Positions 1-11,251 are shown, counted from the stretch's first letter. The stretch: DNA of 64,000 bases from Sequoia sempervirens (GCA_007258455.2 VDFB02193867.1:566059179-566123178), one strand, 5' to 3'. Numbers and translations: made by a program. Notes: generated by a model not told the origin, from the letters alone.

Positions 1-667
1 TAGGTGAGTTTGATCTTTCTCTAGAGATTTAATTTGTTGGACTCCAAAAATCTTGTTGTTTTCCAAGCCATTTGTGAAAATCAAAGAATTTCATAACCTT
101 TCATTTACCCATAATCTTCATTTTAATCCATTTGCATTTTCCAAAGGTCATCCATTCATCATCCAATTCATATAGGCACAACTTAAAACATCTCTAGGTT
201 GCATATCCATCATCATTTTCTCAATCCAAATCCCCTGAACTTTGTTTTAGAAGTTATTATCCAAATTGGCCTAAGTGTTTGAATTTGATCGTCATTCATT
301 ATCTTCGACCAAATAAATCCACTTTCATCTCAAGGTTGATTCGATGCCATAATCATCTATCTATCCTTTAATCCGATCAATCAACACCTTAAGTCACCTA
401 GGGTGAATTCTAAACTTGGTTTAGAATCCCTATCTCATCTATCATCCAATCTTATTAATCATTTCATCAATTGATCTTATCCAATCTAATCTAATCATAT
501 CCCTATCCAATCATCCAATCTACTGATCCCTCATCCAATCCAATCAATCCTTCAATCATCACTTAGGTCATCTTTGCATTGCATCTTAGAGTTTAGCCTA
601 ATCTCAGTTCACTTGGTAGTTTTGCACTTTCATGCCCATTCAAACCTAATCACAAGTGAAGAAGAAA
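1..667 (+). other. Untranslated leader of the Tat element
   Basis: No reading frame of note. The stretch is C/T/A-rich with repeated 'catcatcc' and 'ccaatc' words and leads directly into the gag start codon at 668. It has no primer-binding site and does not match the 3' LTR at 22858, so it is read as the leader downstream of a PBS that lies outside the window. Confidence 0.55.
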
Positions 668-3640
668 ATGGCATATCAACAAGCCCAAGGTGCTCAGCCT
701 AATATCGCTCAGGATCCCAACAATGGTGCCTCATCATAATCCAATACCAATCCTCAAAATAATTCACCTCCTAGTGATGAGAACATGGTTACTCAACCTA
801 AAGTCATGGTTGACGAGTACCTTAGCAATCCTTCCAATGTTTTGATGAAGGATTGTCTCCTCAATGAGCATGGGGACAAGATTCTCACCACTTTAATCAT
901 GAAGGGGATCAAACCACCACCTGATTTTGACGTGTGGAAAGTTACCAGTAACTAGCTTCTTCTAGTGCCTCAAGACCCGCAGAACTCCCATAATGTTTCA
1001 AGAAATCCGTATATCCTCAAGGGTCCACCCATTGACAACTGGTATCTACTTGTATTTTAAAATGTTGTAATGTACCAAGTCACAAACTACCCTCACTTCC
1101 TAGCTCAGGGATCCCAACCTAATTCAAATGACCCTCATGCTTATGGTATGCCACATAATATTCCATCTACACCACCACTTCTTCCTAATCAGTCAAATCA
1201 ACCACCCATCAACACGGGGGGTCCTCCTTTCCTCACATTGATGTCACCTTTGGGATCTATTTGGGAACTTATGCCCACTACTAACTTACCACCGCCACCT
1301 CAAAGAAACATCCTTACATTCTAGTAGCCTCATGTTAACCCTCAACAACCTAGTCCATCACAAGCACTACCACAACACATGGCTATCCCATCAAAATCAC
1401 CACCACAACACACTATTATCCCCTCACAAGCACCACCACAACATATTGTTGCTCCTATTGTCTTGTCTCAACCACCTCATTAGCAACCTCTCCAATAAAA
1501 TGTCACAATTATGCAACAAAATTTTTTAGTTGCACAACAACACACTACCATTCCTATGCAACCCCCACATCAAGTGATGCAAGCTACATTGCAACCTCAA
1601 CAACTGCCCCAAGGGGCCTCCACAGTGATTCCCTAGTAGAAATACATCTCATCTCATCCTCCTTATCAACAACCACCCCAACACATGCATGTTCCCATGC
1701 AAACACAACGTAATCCCCTCACGCAATATCTGTACCATCCATCAAGTACATATACTACCTATGCTACTCCATCGAATCCCAATCCAAATCTCCACATGGT
1801 CCCTTCGAATCCACTGTGATCTCAACTGCCACTTTACACCAATCCTCCACAATTTGCAACCACCTTCATATGCCACAAAACAGCCCAACATTGTGTACAA
1901 CTACCCATCTAATCCATACTACACTCAGCCACAATTGCCCTATCAACAAGGGGTTCCATCCACTTCTTATTATCAGTAACCACTGTCATATCAATAAGGG
2001 GCTTCTACATCATCATACTATCAAGATCCTCCACAAAAACATCAGGGTGCTCCATCCACTTCATACTATTCACAACAACCACCTTATCAACAAGTGACTT
2101 CCACTTCTTACTATCAGAATCCATCATCCTCCTATCCACCTTATGTTAATCTACAACCACAATCTGCCTACAACAATCAACATCAACAAACACCTCCATA
2201 TATGCCTCTGTTGGCCTTTGATCAAACTGCTACCACCCCATCCTCATCGTACCAGCAATATCTTTCCTATGGTCAACCCAATCCAATCAATCCAACCCCC
2301 TCAACACCTCTCAATAAAGATTTGGAAGAGGTCAAAGCTGCATTAAAGGACTTACAAGCTTGGAATGGCAAGTAATCTTTCAAGTTTGAATATATTTGTT
2401 TGTATCCATTTGATCCCTCAATCTCATTAATTCCTTTCCTGAAGCATTTCAAAATGTCAAAATTCAATAAGTATAAAGGAATGAAAGACCCCAAGGCTCA
2501 TCTTCAAGAGTTTTATGCCCATTGTCAAGAAGTCATTTATAATGACAATTACATCCTGGGATCATTTCCTAAGAGTTTACAAGGGATAGCTCTTGAATGG
2601 TTTATGGGTATCAAGAAGGGATCTGTGAAGTCCTTTGCATATCTTTCAAAATAGTTTATCTCCCACTTCTCCTTTAATTTGAAGATATTTATACGTTGGA
2701 TCCCCTAAAAGAAAATTAGTGAGAGGGAGAAACTTTTGCAAGCTATCTTCAAAGATGGTGAGCTTTAGCCAGTCAAATAAAATCCCTGCTAAGGGAGAAA
2801 GACATGGTCACACTGTTTATCAAACACTCCCATTCAAATATGGCCCATAATTTCAGACTTCACTATGTCACAACCTTCACAGAGATAGTGGAGAAAGGTC
2901 CTATCCTTGAGAGACCCCTTATTGCCAAAGGGTTAGTCAAAATTTTTAACTTTGATAAAGAGTAGTCATCTGGGGATAAGCCTCATTATTGGAAGAAGAA
3001 AAAAAACACTATCAATGATGGTGTCACTAACACCAAACATGTCCAAGTTGCTAAGGCTTCCCAAAAGCCATAATATCCCCCTCCTCAGTATTCAATTCCT
3101 AATGCTATATCAGTGCCACAAGGGGCACCTTTTCCTTGCCAAAAATCCAATCAAAACAATCAAGGGGGTAGAAAACATCAATTTACTCAACTAGGAGAGA
3201 CCCTAAGTGTCGTGTTTAATAAGCTCCTTCAAGCTAATTACCCAATCACATAACCTATGACTAAGCCTCTTGACGAATCCAAGCCTAAACTAGCCTAGTA
3301 CAAAGAAAATGAATATTGTGAGTTCCATAAGATTAAAGGGCATACATTGAACAAGTGTCAAGGTTTGAAAACATACATCCAAGACCTCATAGATTAGGGA
3401 GATATACATGTGGATGCCAATACGACACCCTCATCCAATGCTCAATTGTAGATATATCAGAATGCTTTCCCTAAGCATAACCAAGGCCCTAGTGCATCAA
3501 AATCAAACCCTGGGTCTAATAACAATAATAATCAGGGTAACAACACTAACAACATCAGTTACAAAAATGTGCCACTCAACTATGAGGGTCTCATCATGCA
3601 CATTGAATAAGAAAAACCACGTGTATCTATGATACACGTA
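668..3640 (+). pseudogene. gag: gag polyprotein of the Tat element (decayed)
   Basis: The frame starts at ATG 668 (MAYQQAQGAQ) and is broken by several stops. From about 1100 to 2350 it is rich in Pro, Gln, Tyr, Ser and Thr, with a repeated theme of the kind YQQ-x-x-PSTSYYQ. The capsid-like part lies around 2440-2700 (FNKYKGMKDPKAHLQEFYAH, then LQGIALEWF), the usual signature of the retrotransposon gag capsid family. A nucleocapsid-type knuckle at about 3310-3365 reads C-EF-H-KIKG-H-TLNK-C, the C-x2-H-x4-H-x4-C form common in Tat gag, followed by a 'L-x3-I-x2-LI' helix. Gag normally packages the genomic RNA in cytoplasmic particles; this copy cannot, because of its stops. Confidence 0.8.
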
Positions 3641-4360
3641 AAAGGTAAGGACCCATAGGGTGTTGTTACAACCTGTCGTACCCATATCATAGTCCCCAGA
3701 GCCTCTACATCTAATCGGCCACCACCCATAAGCTCTCAATACAACATTCTTGATCATCTAGGAAAGACCCTAGCCCAAATATCCATTTTGGATTTTCTCA
3801 AATCTTCTCCTATACATTAGGAAATTTTAACCAAAGCTTTACAATACACTCAAGTTCCCAATGACATATATCCTACTCAATTTCAAGCATTGGTAGGACA
3901 TCTCTCAACCACATATTAGCTAGGGTTTAGCCAAAATGACATGCCATGCATTGATTCAAACCATAATAATACTCTCCACATCGAAGTCCTGGTAGCCTGC
4001 AATAAAGTAAAAAGGATCCTAGTAGATAATGGATCTACCCTGAATCTTTGTACGTTAAGGTTTGTAAAATAGGTGGGATACACCCACGTTAACTTAAACA
4101 ATCAAATTAAATTACTATCAAGGTGTATGATAATGCAGAACATGATTCTGAAGGGACAATATGTCTTCCAATTCAGGTTGGGACCATACACTACCTATCA
4201 CATCCTTAATCTGGACCTTCCCTATAACCTCCTCCTTGGCTGCCCATGGCTCCATGCCATGCAAGCCATTCCATCCATGTATCACCAATGTCTAAAATTC
4301 CCATTTAATGGGATAGAAGTTACAATACATGTAGACCCTCAACCATTTGAGTATTGTTGC
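3641..4360 (+). pseudogene. Aspartic protease of the Tat element (decayed)
   Basis: The catalytic loop is visible near 4024-4040 as LVDNGSTLNLC, the D-x-G-S/T motif of retroviral-type aspartic proteases in the DNGS form common in plant gypsy elements. About 65 residues later comes the second conserved segment, LLLGCPWLHAM (near 4230-4260). A stop lies at ~4070 between the two. The enzyme would cut the Gag-Pol precursor. The frame runs to the insertion point of the LTR array at 4365 and resumes at 11257 with LKSYFPHSHYY. Confidence 0.8.
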
Positions 4361-4365
4361 ACATT
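4361..4365. repeat. Target-site duplication ACATT, left copy
   Basis: The five bases ACATT directly precede the TGGTGCAGG end of the first LTR of the array and recur directly after the last LTR at 11252-11256. Confidence 0.9.
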
Positions 4366-5379
4366 TGGTGCAGGAGCACCTATTTGATCACATGCCTCCA
4401 TGAATCCATATTGAGTTATTTGTTCCATTTTTATGTTTTGAGATTTTAATAAGCCCAAGAGGCCACCTTTGTGGTGTTATAGGTCATAGGATGTTGTTCA
4501 ATTCTCATATATTGTAAAAATTGTCAAAAGTGCAAAACTAGGTAGATGAAATGTCATTAAGGTGTTTTGTCAACACACTAATCAAAAGGTGGTTGCAAAT
4601 AGTTGGTTTGGGTTGAAAATGTATAAATAAACCCTCCAAAACTCGAATTGGGGGTTGGAGACATTATTTTTGAAGTTAAATGAATGGCAACCTCAAGTTT
4701 GGTATGCATTTTCTGATTTTTACATTGTTACCAGATAGAAGTTGTGATTTGTACGGCCTGGTATAGAATCAAATGATAGAGTATCATATATTGATGGAAA
4801 TATCTCTGTTTCTAGTTTCCAATTATTTTTGTCTCATTGAATTTCATCAAGTTTTGTGGAAGATATTAATATTTTGGTGAGACTGCCTATTCTAATAATA
4901 TTGTGCAGAATTTACAGTATAAAAAGTGTGATGGTACGGAATGTAAAGTCTATAATTTGGATCTGAAATAAATTTTATTTTGTTTCCATGTGAATATAAT
5001 TTCATTTGCTTCAAGTCTCATCAAATTTCATTAAGATTTGAATGAGTTATGATCATTTTTGTGAGGGCAGGTCTGAACCCTACCTAGGGTTTACAGTTTT
5101 GGGAAAAATATAATAACTTTCATTTCCACCATTGGATCTTCATAAGAATTTGAGGAAGAGTATATAACTATGCTTTCTTCAATCTCACCAGAGGGATTTT
5201 CTTCATTATTTTTTGTGTAGAAGTTATTAATGACTGTTCATGGCAATAAATTGTGGGCTGCCATAGTTATGTTTTCAATGTGATATAGAATGACTAAGAA
5301 CATGTGTCATATAATTATTGTTTTGGATTATTATTGAAGGTTTGTGAGATGTTTTGTGAATCCTCCTAGCTTTGCATCA
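4366..5379 (+). repeat. LTR 1 of array
   Basis: 1014 bp from TGGTGCAGGAGCACC to TTTGCATCA. Differs from LTRs 2-4 at private sites such as 'gtttacagtttt' (others 'gtttgcagtttt') and 'tctaataatatt' (others 'tctaacaatatt'). Confidence 0.9.
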
Positions 5380-5382
5380 AAT

Positions 5383-5394
5383 TGGTATCAGAGC
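5383..5394 (+). other. Primer-binding site, initiator tRNA-Met type
   Basis: TGGTATCAGAGC, three bases after LTR 1. This is the complement of the plant initiator tRNA-Met 3' end, used by many plant copia and gypsy elements. Confidence 0.9.
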
Positions 5395-5533
5395 CTAGAA
5401 AAGATATGGTCTGGTGAAGTTTTTTGGTTTTGTGTTGGTGTTTGTGGTTGTGTGTTGTACAGGTTGAGGAAGGAACCCGATTGCCTAGGTGTGGCAAAGT
5501 GAAGTGGAAGCAAGGAGAGACTTTCTTGTGGAG

Positions 5534-6360
5534 ATGGATTTTTTGAGAAGATTGGAAAGATATTTGCAGGTTGAGGATTCAAGAAAGAAGGAAAGAGAGG
5601 AAAAAGAGTTGAGAAAGAAGGAAAGAAAGAAAAGGATAAGGCAAGAGAAGATGGACAAAGAGATTGTTGAGTTGAAGGGAGAATTGAAAAGACTTGAAGA
5701 AGAGTTCCAAGAATCCATGATGAAGATGGAACAAATGATGAAACAAGATACAAGCTAGCATTTGACATTGAAAAGGAAGATGGTTTGGCCTATAAAGAAG
5801 ATTATGAAGAAACAAAGAAAACAAAATAAGGCAGCAAATTCAGTCAAAGATGAAGAAGAAGATTTATGGGCACAATATTTAGCCATTGAAGAAGAATGGA
5901 ATAGTAAGGTTGGTGATGGAAAATTCAAACAAGAGGAAGAAGAACTCATCAAGGTAGAAGAAAGCAAGGAAATTGAGGTTGAAAGTGAATTGGTGTCAAG
6001 ATTGGATAAGTTGGTTATGGGTGAAGAGGAATTTGAAGTACAAGAAGACAAGGAGGAGACCTCAAGGTCTCTATATTTTTTTCTAATTTTTCCTTGGACT
6101 ATGTATGTGCAGGTTATGAAAGACAAAGTGAAGTGTTTGATGATATGATAGAGTTTTGGGACTTCCAAGTTGCAGGGATGCTTGATAGAAGAAGGCATAA
6201 GAAGAACAAAAGGAAGAAAAGACAAAATCTGATTGAAAATACAAAGGACAAGGTGCAAAGTAACTGGAAGACTAGGAAGAAGATAATTCAAAGGGGCTTG
6301 AATTCTTTTTCCCTCGGGAGTTTGGTGCAGGAGCACCTATTTGATCACATGCCTCCATGA
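5534..6360 (+). pseudogene. Lys/Glu-rich coiled-coil ORF, array copy 1 (broken)
   Basis: Homologous to the intact frames at 7490 and 9448. It begins at the matching ATG (MDFLRRLERYLQVED) but has a TAG at 5756-5758 where copy 3 has TGG. It also lacks a base in the T-run at about 6075-6085, which shifts the frame; the original frame is picked up again near 6094. The rest keeps the basic/acidic composition and the LWAQYLAIEEEWNSKVGDG segment. Confidence 0.8.
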
Positions 6361-7335
6361 ATCCATATTGAGTTATTTGTTCCATTTTTATGTTTTGAGA
6401 TTTTAATAAGCCCAAGAGGCCACCTTTGTGGTGTTATAGGTCATAGGATGTTGTTCATTTCTCATATATTGTAAAAATTGTCAAAAGTGCAAAACTAGGT
6501 AGATGAAATGTCATTAAGGTGTTTTGTCAACACACTAATCAAAAGGTGGTTGAAAATAGTTGGTTTGGGTTGAAAATGTATAAATAAACCCTCCAAAACT
6601 CGAATTGGGGGTTGGAGACATTATTTTTGAAGTTAAATGAATGGCAACCTCAAGTTTGGTATGCATTTTCTGATTTTTACATTGTTACCAGATTGAAGTT
6701 GTGATTTGTACGGCCTGGTATGGAATCAAATGATAGAGTATCATATATTGATGGAAATATCTCTGTTTCTAGTTTCCAATTCTTTTTGTCTCATTGAATT
6801 TCATCGAGTTTTGTGGAAGATATTAATATTTTGGTGAGACTGCCTATTCTAACAATATTGTGCAGAATTTACAGTATAAAAAGTGTGATGGTACGGAATG
6901 TAAAGTCTATAATTTGGATCTGAAATAAATTGGATTTTGTTTCCATGTGAATATAATTTCATTTGCTTCAAGTCTCATCAAATTTCATTAAGATTTGAAT
7001 GAGTTATGATCATTTTTGTGAGGGCAGGTCTGAACCCTACCTAGGGTTTGCAGTTTTGGGAAAAATATAATAACTTTCATTTCCACCATTGGATCTTCAT
7101 AAGAATTTGAGGAAGAGTATATAACTATGTTTTCTGCAATCTCACTAGAGGGATTTGCTTCATTATTTTTTTGTAGAAGTTATTAATGACTGTTCATGGC
7201 AATAAATTGTGGGCTGCCATAGTTATGTTTTCAATGTGATATAGAATGACTAAGAACATGTGTCATATAATTATTGTTTTGGATTATTATTGAAGGTTTG
7301 TGAGATGTTTTGTGAATCCTCCTAGCTCTGCATCA
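6323..7335 (+). repeat. LTR 2 of array
   Basis: 1013 bp, TGGTGCAGGAG to CTCTGCATCA. It shares with LTR 3, but not LTRs 1 and 4, the variants 'gtggttgaaaatag' and 'ccaattctttttg'. The 3' end of the copy 1 reading frame (stop 6358-6360) runs about 38 bases into it. Confidence 0.9.
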
Positions 7336-7338
7336 AAT

Positions 7339-7350
7339 TGGTATCAGAGC
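7339..7350 (+). other. Primer-binding site, initiator tRNA-Met type
   Basis: TGGTATCAGAGC, three bases after LTR 2. Confidence 0.9.
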
Positions 7351-7489
7351 CTAGAAAAGATATGGGCTGGTGAAGTTTTTTGGTTTTGTGTTGGTGTTTG
7401 TGGTTGTGTGTTGTACAGGTTGAGGAAGGAACCCGATTGCCTAGGTGTGGCAAAGTGAAGTGGAAGCAAGGAGAGACTTGCTTGTGGAG

Positions 7490-8287
7490 ATGGATTTTTT
7501 GAGAAGATTGGAAAGATATTTGCAGGTTGAGGATTCAAGAAAGAAGGAAAGAGAGGAAAAAGAGTTGAGAAAGAAGGAAAGAAAGAAAAGGATAAGGCAA
7601 GAGAAGATGGACAAAGAGATTGTTGAGTTGAAGGGAGAATTGAAAAGACTTGATGAAGAGTTCCAAGAATCCATGATGAAGATGGAACAAATGATGAAAC
7701 AAGATACAAGTTGTCATTTGACATTGAAAAGGAAGATGGTTTGGCCTATAAAGAAGATTATGAAGAAACAAAGAAAACAAAAGAAGGCAGCAAATTCAGT
7801 CAAAGATGAAGAAGAAGATTTATGGGCACAATATTTAGCCATTGAAGAAGAATGGAATAGTAAGGTTGGTGATGGAAAATTCAAACAAGAGGAAGAAGAA
7901 CTCATCAAGGTAGAAGAAAGAAAGAAAATTGAGGTTGAAAGTGAAAAGGTTTCAAGATTGGATAAGTTGGTTATGGGTGAAGAGGAATTTGAAGTACAAG
8001 AAGACAAGGAGGAGACCTCAAGGTCTCTATATTTTGTTTCTAATTTTTCCTTGGACTATGTATGTCCAGGTTATGAAGGACAAAGTGAAGTGTTTGATGA
8101 TATGATAGAGTTTTGGGACTTCCAAGTTGCAGGGATGCTTGATAGAAGAAGGCATAAGAAGAAAAAAAGGAAGAAAAGACAAAATCTGATTGAAAATACA
8201 AAGGACAAGGTGCAAAGTAACTGGAAGACTAGGAAGAAGATAATTCAAAGGGGCTTGAATTCTTTTTCCCTCGGGAGTTTTCTGTAG
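7490..8287 (+). CDS. Lys/Glu-rich coiled-coil protein of the non-autonomous LTR element, array copy 2
   Basis: Uninterrupted frame of 265 residues from ATG 7490; a frame open from a GTG at 7445 would add 15 residues. About a third of the residues are Lys, Arg or Glu. Residues ~15-75 (VEDSRKKEREEKELRKKERK, then IVELKGELKRLDEEF) look like a long charged coiled coil. A central LWAQYLAIEEEWNSKVGDG block and a basic tail (RRRHKKKKRKKRQN) follow. I recognise no family: there is no zinc knuckle and no catalytic motif. A gag-like RNA-binding or particle role is only a guess from its position just after the primer-binding site. The stop lies in the first bases of LTR 3, where TGCAGG became TGTAGG, so this copy ends earlier than copy 3. 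Confidence 0.65.
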   Translation: MDFLRRLERYLQVEDSRKKEREEKELRKKERKKRIRQEKMDKEIVELKGELKRLDEEFQESMMKMEQMMKQDTSCHLTLKRKMVWPIKKIMKKQRKQKKAANSVKDEEEDLWAQYLAIEEEWNSKVGDGKFKQEEEELIKVEERKKIEVESEKVSRLDKLVMGEEEFEVQEDKEETSRSLYFVSNFSLDYVCPGYEGQSEVFDDMIEFWDFQVAGMLDRRRHKKKKRKKRQNLIENTKDKVQSNWKTRKKIIQRGLNSFSLGSFL

Positions 8288-9293
8288 GAGTACCTATTTG
8301 ATCACATGCCTCCATGAATCCATATTGAGTTATTTGTTCCATTTTTATGTTTTGAAATTTTAATAAGCCCAAGAGGCCACCTTTGTGGTGTTATAGGTCA
8401 TAGGATGTTGTTCATTTCTCATATATTGTAAAAATTGTCAAAAGTGCAAAACTAGGTAGATGAAATGTCATTAAGGTGTTTTGTCAACACACTAATCAAA
8501 ACGTGGTTGAAAATAGTTGGTTTGGGTTGAAAATGTATAAATAAACCCTCCAAAACTCGAATTGGGGTTTGGAGACATTATTTTTGAAGTTAAATGAATG
8601 GCAACCTCAAGTTTGGTATGCATTTTCTGATTTTTACATTGTTACCAGATTGAAGTTATGATTTGTACGGCATGGTATGGAATCAAATAATAGAGTATCA
8701 TATATTGATGGAAAGATCTCTATTTCTAGTTTCCAATTCTTTTTGTCTCATTGAATTTCATTGAGCTTTGTGGAAGATATTAATATTTTGGTGAGACTGC
8801 CTATTCTAACAATATTGTGCAGAATTTACAGTATAAAAAGTGTGATGGTACGGAATGTAAAGTCTATAATTTGGATCTAAAATAAATTGGATTTTTTTTC
8901 CATGTGAATATAATTTCATTTTTTTCAAGTCTCATCAAATTTCATTAAGATTTGAATGAGTTATGATCATTTTTGTGAGGGTAGGTCTGAACCCTACCTA
9001 GGGTTTGCAGTTTTGGGAAAAATATAATAACTTTCATTTCCACCGTTGGATCTTCATAAGAATTTGAGGAAGAGTATATAACTATGTTTTCTACAATCTC
9101 ACCAGAGGGGATTTCTTCATTATTATTTTTGTAGAAGTTATTAATGACTGTTCATGGCAATAAATTGTGGGCTTCCATAGTTATGTTTTCAATGTGATAT
9201 AGAATGACTAAGAACATGTGTCATATAATTATTGTTTTGGATTATTATTGAAGGTTTGTGAGATGTTTTGTGAATCCTCCTAGCTCTGCATCA
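8280..9293 (+). repeat. LTR 3 of array
   Basis: 1014 bp. Its 5' end is mutated (TTCTGTAGGAGTACC instead of TGGTGCAGGAGCACC), so the terminal TG is lost. The 3' end CTCTGCATCA is intact. Confidence 0.9.
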
Positions 9294-9296
9294 AAT

Positions 9297-9308
9297 TGGT
9301 ATCAGAGC
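9297..9308 (+). other. Primer-binding site, initiator tRNA-Met type
   Basis: TGGTATCAGAGC, three bases after LTR 3. Confidence 0.9.
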
Positions 9309-9447
9309 CTAGAAAAGATATGGGCTGGTGAAGTTTTTTGGTTTTGTGTTGGTGTTTGTGGTTGTGTGTTGTACAGGTTGAGGAAGGAACCCGATTGCCT
9401 AGGTGTGGCAAAGTGAAGTGGAAGCAAGGAGAGACTTGCTTGTGGAG

Positions 9448-10275
9448 ATGGATTTTTTGAGAAGATTGGAAAGATATTTGCAGGTTGAGGATTCAAGAAA
9501 GAAGGAAAGAGAGGAAAAAGAGTTGAGAAAGAAGGAAAGAAAGAAAAGGATAAGGCAAGAGAAGATGGACAAAGAGATTGTTGAGTTGAAGGGAGAATTG
9601 AAAAGACTTGAAGAAGAGTTCCAAGAATCCATGATGAAGATGGAACAAATGATGAAACAAGATACAAGTTGGCATTTGACATTGAAAAGGAAGATGGTTT
9701 GGCCTATAAAGAAGATTATGAAGAAACAAAGAAAACAAAAGAAGGCAGCAAATTCAGTCAAAGATGAAGAAGAAGATTTATGGGCACAATATTTAGCCAT
9801 TGAAGAAGAATGGAATAGTAAGGTTGGTGATGGAAAATTCAAACAAGAGGAAGAAGAACTCATCAAGGTAGAAGAAAGCAAGGAAATTGAGGTTGAAAGT
9901 GAATTGGTGTCAAGATTGGATAAGTTGGTTATGGGTGAAGAGGAATTTGAAGTACAAGAAGACAAGGAGGAGACCTCAAGGTCTCTATATTTTGTTTCTA
10001 ATTTTTCCTTGGACTATGTATGTGCAGGTTATGAAGGACAAAGTGAAGTGTTTGATGATATGATAGAGTTTTGGGACTTCCAAGTTGTAGGGATGCTTGA
10101 TAGAAGAAGGCATAAGAAGAAAAAAAGGAAGAAAAGACAAAATCTGATTGAAAATACAAAGGACAAGGTGCAAAGTAACTGGAAGACTAGGAAGAAGATA
10201 ATTCAAAGGGGCTTGAATTCTTTTGCCCTCGGGAGTTTGGTGCAGGAGCACCTATTTGATCACATGCCTCCATGA
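9448..10275 (+). CDS. Lys/Glu-rich coiled-coil protein of the non-autonomous LTR element, array copy 3
   Basis: Uninterrupted frame of 275 residues from ATG 9448 to a stop at 10273-10275, about 38 bases inside LTR 4. It is nearly identical to copy 2 and differs at a handful of residues (for example ESKEIEVESELVSR against ERKKIEVESEKVSR). Charged coiled coil over residues ~15-75, LWAQYLAIEEEW block near residue 125, very basic segment RRRHKKKKRKKRQ near residue 235. The open frame contrasts with the surrounding Tat element, which has frequent stops, so this insertion is either much younger or was under selection until recently. Function unknown. Confidence 0.68.
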   Translation: MDFLRRLERYLQVEDSRKKEREEKELRKKERKKRIRQEKMDKEIVELKGELKRLEEEFQESMMKMEQMMKQDTSWHLTLKRKMVWPIKKIMKKQRKQKKAANSVKDEEEDLWAQYLAIEEEWNSKVGDGKFKQEEEELIKVEESKEIEVESELVSRLDKLVMGEEEFEVQEDKEETSRSLYFVSNFSLDYVCAGYEGQSEVFDDMIEFWDFQVVGMLDRRRHKKKKRKKRQNLIENTKDKVQSNWKTRKKIIQRGLNSFALGSLVQEHLFDHMPP

Positions 10276-11251
10276 ATCCATATTGAGTTATTTGTTCCAT
10301 TTTTATGTTTTGAGATTTTAATAAGCCCAAGAGGCCACCTCTGTGGTGTTATAGGTCATAGGATGTTGTTCATTTCTCATATATTGTAAAAATTGTCAAA
10401 AGTGCAAAACTAGGTAGATGAAGTGTTATTAAGGTGTTTTGTCAACACACTAATCAAAAGGTGGTTGCAAATAGTTGGTTTGGGTTGAAAATTTATAAAT
10501 AAACCCTCCAAAACTCGAATTGGGGGTTGGAGACATTATTTTTGAAGTTAAATGAATGGCAACCTCAAGTTTGGTATGCATTTTCTGATTTTTACATTGT
10601 TACCAGATTGAAGTTGTGATTTGTACGGTCTGGTATGGAATCAAATGATAGAGTATCATATATTTATGGAAAGATCTATGTTTCTAGTTTCCAATTATTT
10701 TTTTCTTATTGAATTTCATCGAGTTTTGTCGAAGATATTAATATTTTGGTGAGACTGCCTATTCTAACAATATTGTGCAGAATTTATAGTATAAAAAGTG
10801 TGATGGTACGGAATGTAAAGTCTATAATTTGGATCTGAAATAAATTGGATTTTGTTTCTATGTGAATATAATTTCATTTTCTTCAAGTCTCATCAAATTT
10901 CATTAAGATTTGAATGAGTTATGATCATTTTTGTGAGGGCAGGTCTGAACCCTACCTAGGGTTTGCAGTTTTGGGAAAAATATAATAACTTTTATTTCCA
11001 CCATTGAATCTTCATAAGAATTTGAGGAAGAGTATATAACTATGTTTTCTTCAATATCACCAGAGGGATTTGCTTCATTATTTTTTTTTTAGAAGTTATT
11101 AATGACTGTTCATGGCAATAAATTGTGGGCTGCCATAGTTATGTTTTCAATGTGATATAGAATGACTAAGAACATGTGTCATATAATTATTGTTTTGGAT
11201 TATTATTGAAGGTTTGAGAGATGTTTTGTGAATCCTCCTAGCTCTGCATCA
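10238..11251 (+). repeat. LTR 4 of array
   Basis: 1014 bp, TGGTGCAGGAG to CTCTGCATCA, followed directly by the ACATT duplication rather than a primer-binding site. It therefore forms the right end of the insertion. It shares 'gtggttgcaaatag', 'ccaattattttt' and 'tcttcaat' with LTR 1. Confidence 0.9.

Larger units (their letters stand above)
4366..11251 (+). mobile_element. Non-autonomous LTR retrotransposon array: LTR-int-LTR-int-LTR-int-LTR
   Basis: Four LTRs of 1013-1014 bp begin at 4366, 6323, 8280 and 10238 (periods 1957, 1957, 1958). They alternate with three internal segments of 943-944 bp. Each LTR starts TGGTGCAGGAG (TTCTGTAGGAG in the third) and ends CTGCATCA or close to it, giving short terminal inverted repeats. 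Each of the first three is followed by a primer-binding site complementary to initiator tRNA-Met. A single 5-bp duplication, ACATT, flanks the whole array, so it occupies one integration site in the Tat element. No protease, RT, RNase H or integrase is encoded, so it depends on enzymes from elsewhere. Unequal recombination between LTRs is the simplest origin. Confidence 0.9.

Noticed and set aside
5388..9965. Minus-strand open frames rich in Ser/Leu/Phe opposite the Lys/Glu ORF
   Set aside because: They mirror the purine-rich coding strand (AAG/GAA codons) and change with it between copies. They are antisense shadows.
10001..10028. Short intron in the Lys/Glu ORF (GT...GCAG before GTTATG)
   Set aside because: The candidate intron starts in 'aaggtctct' and is only about 47 bases, below the usual plant minimum. 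The frame is open through it in copies 2 and 3.
4366..11251. Ordinary satellite or tandem repeat array
   Set aside because: The units have LTR termini, primer-binding sites and an outer target duplication, so it is an LTR element array rather than a satellite.
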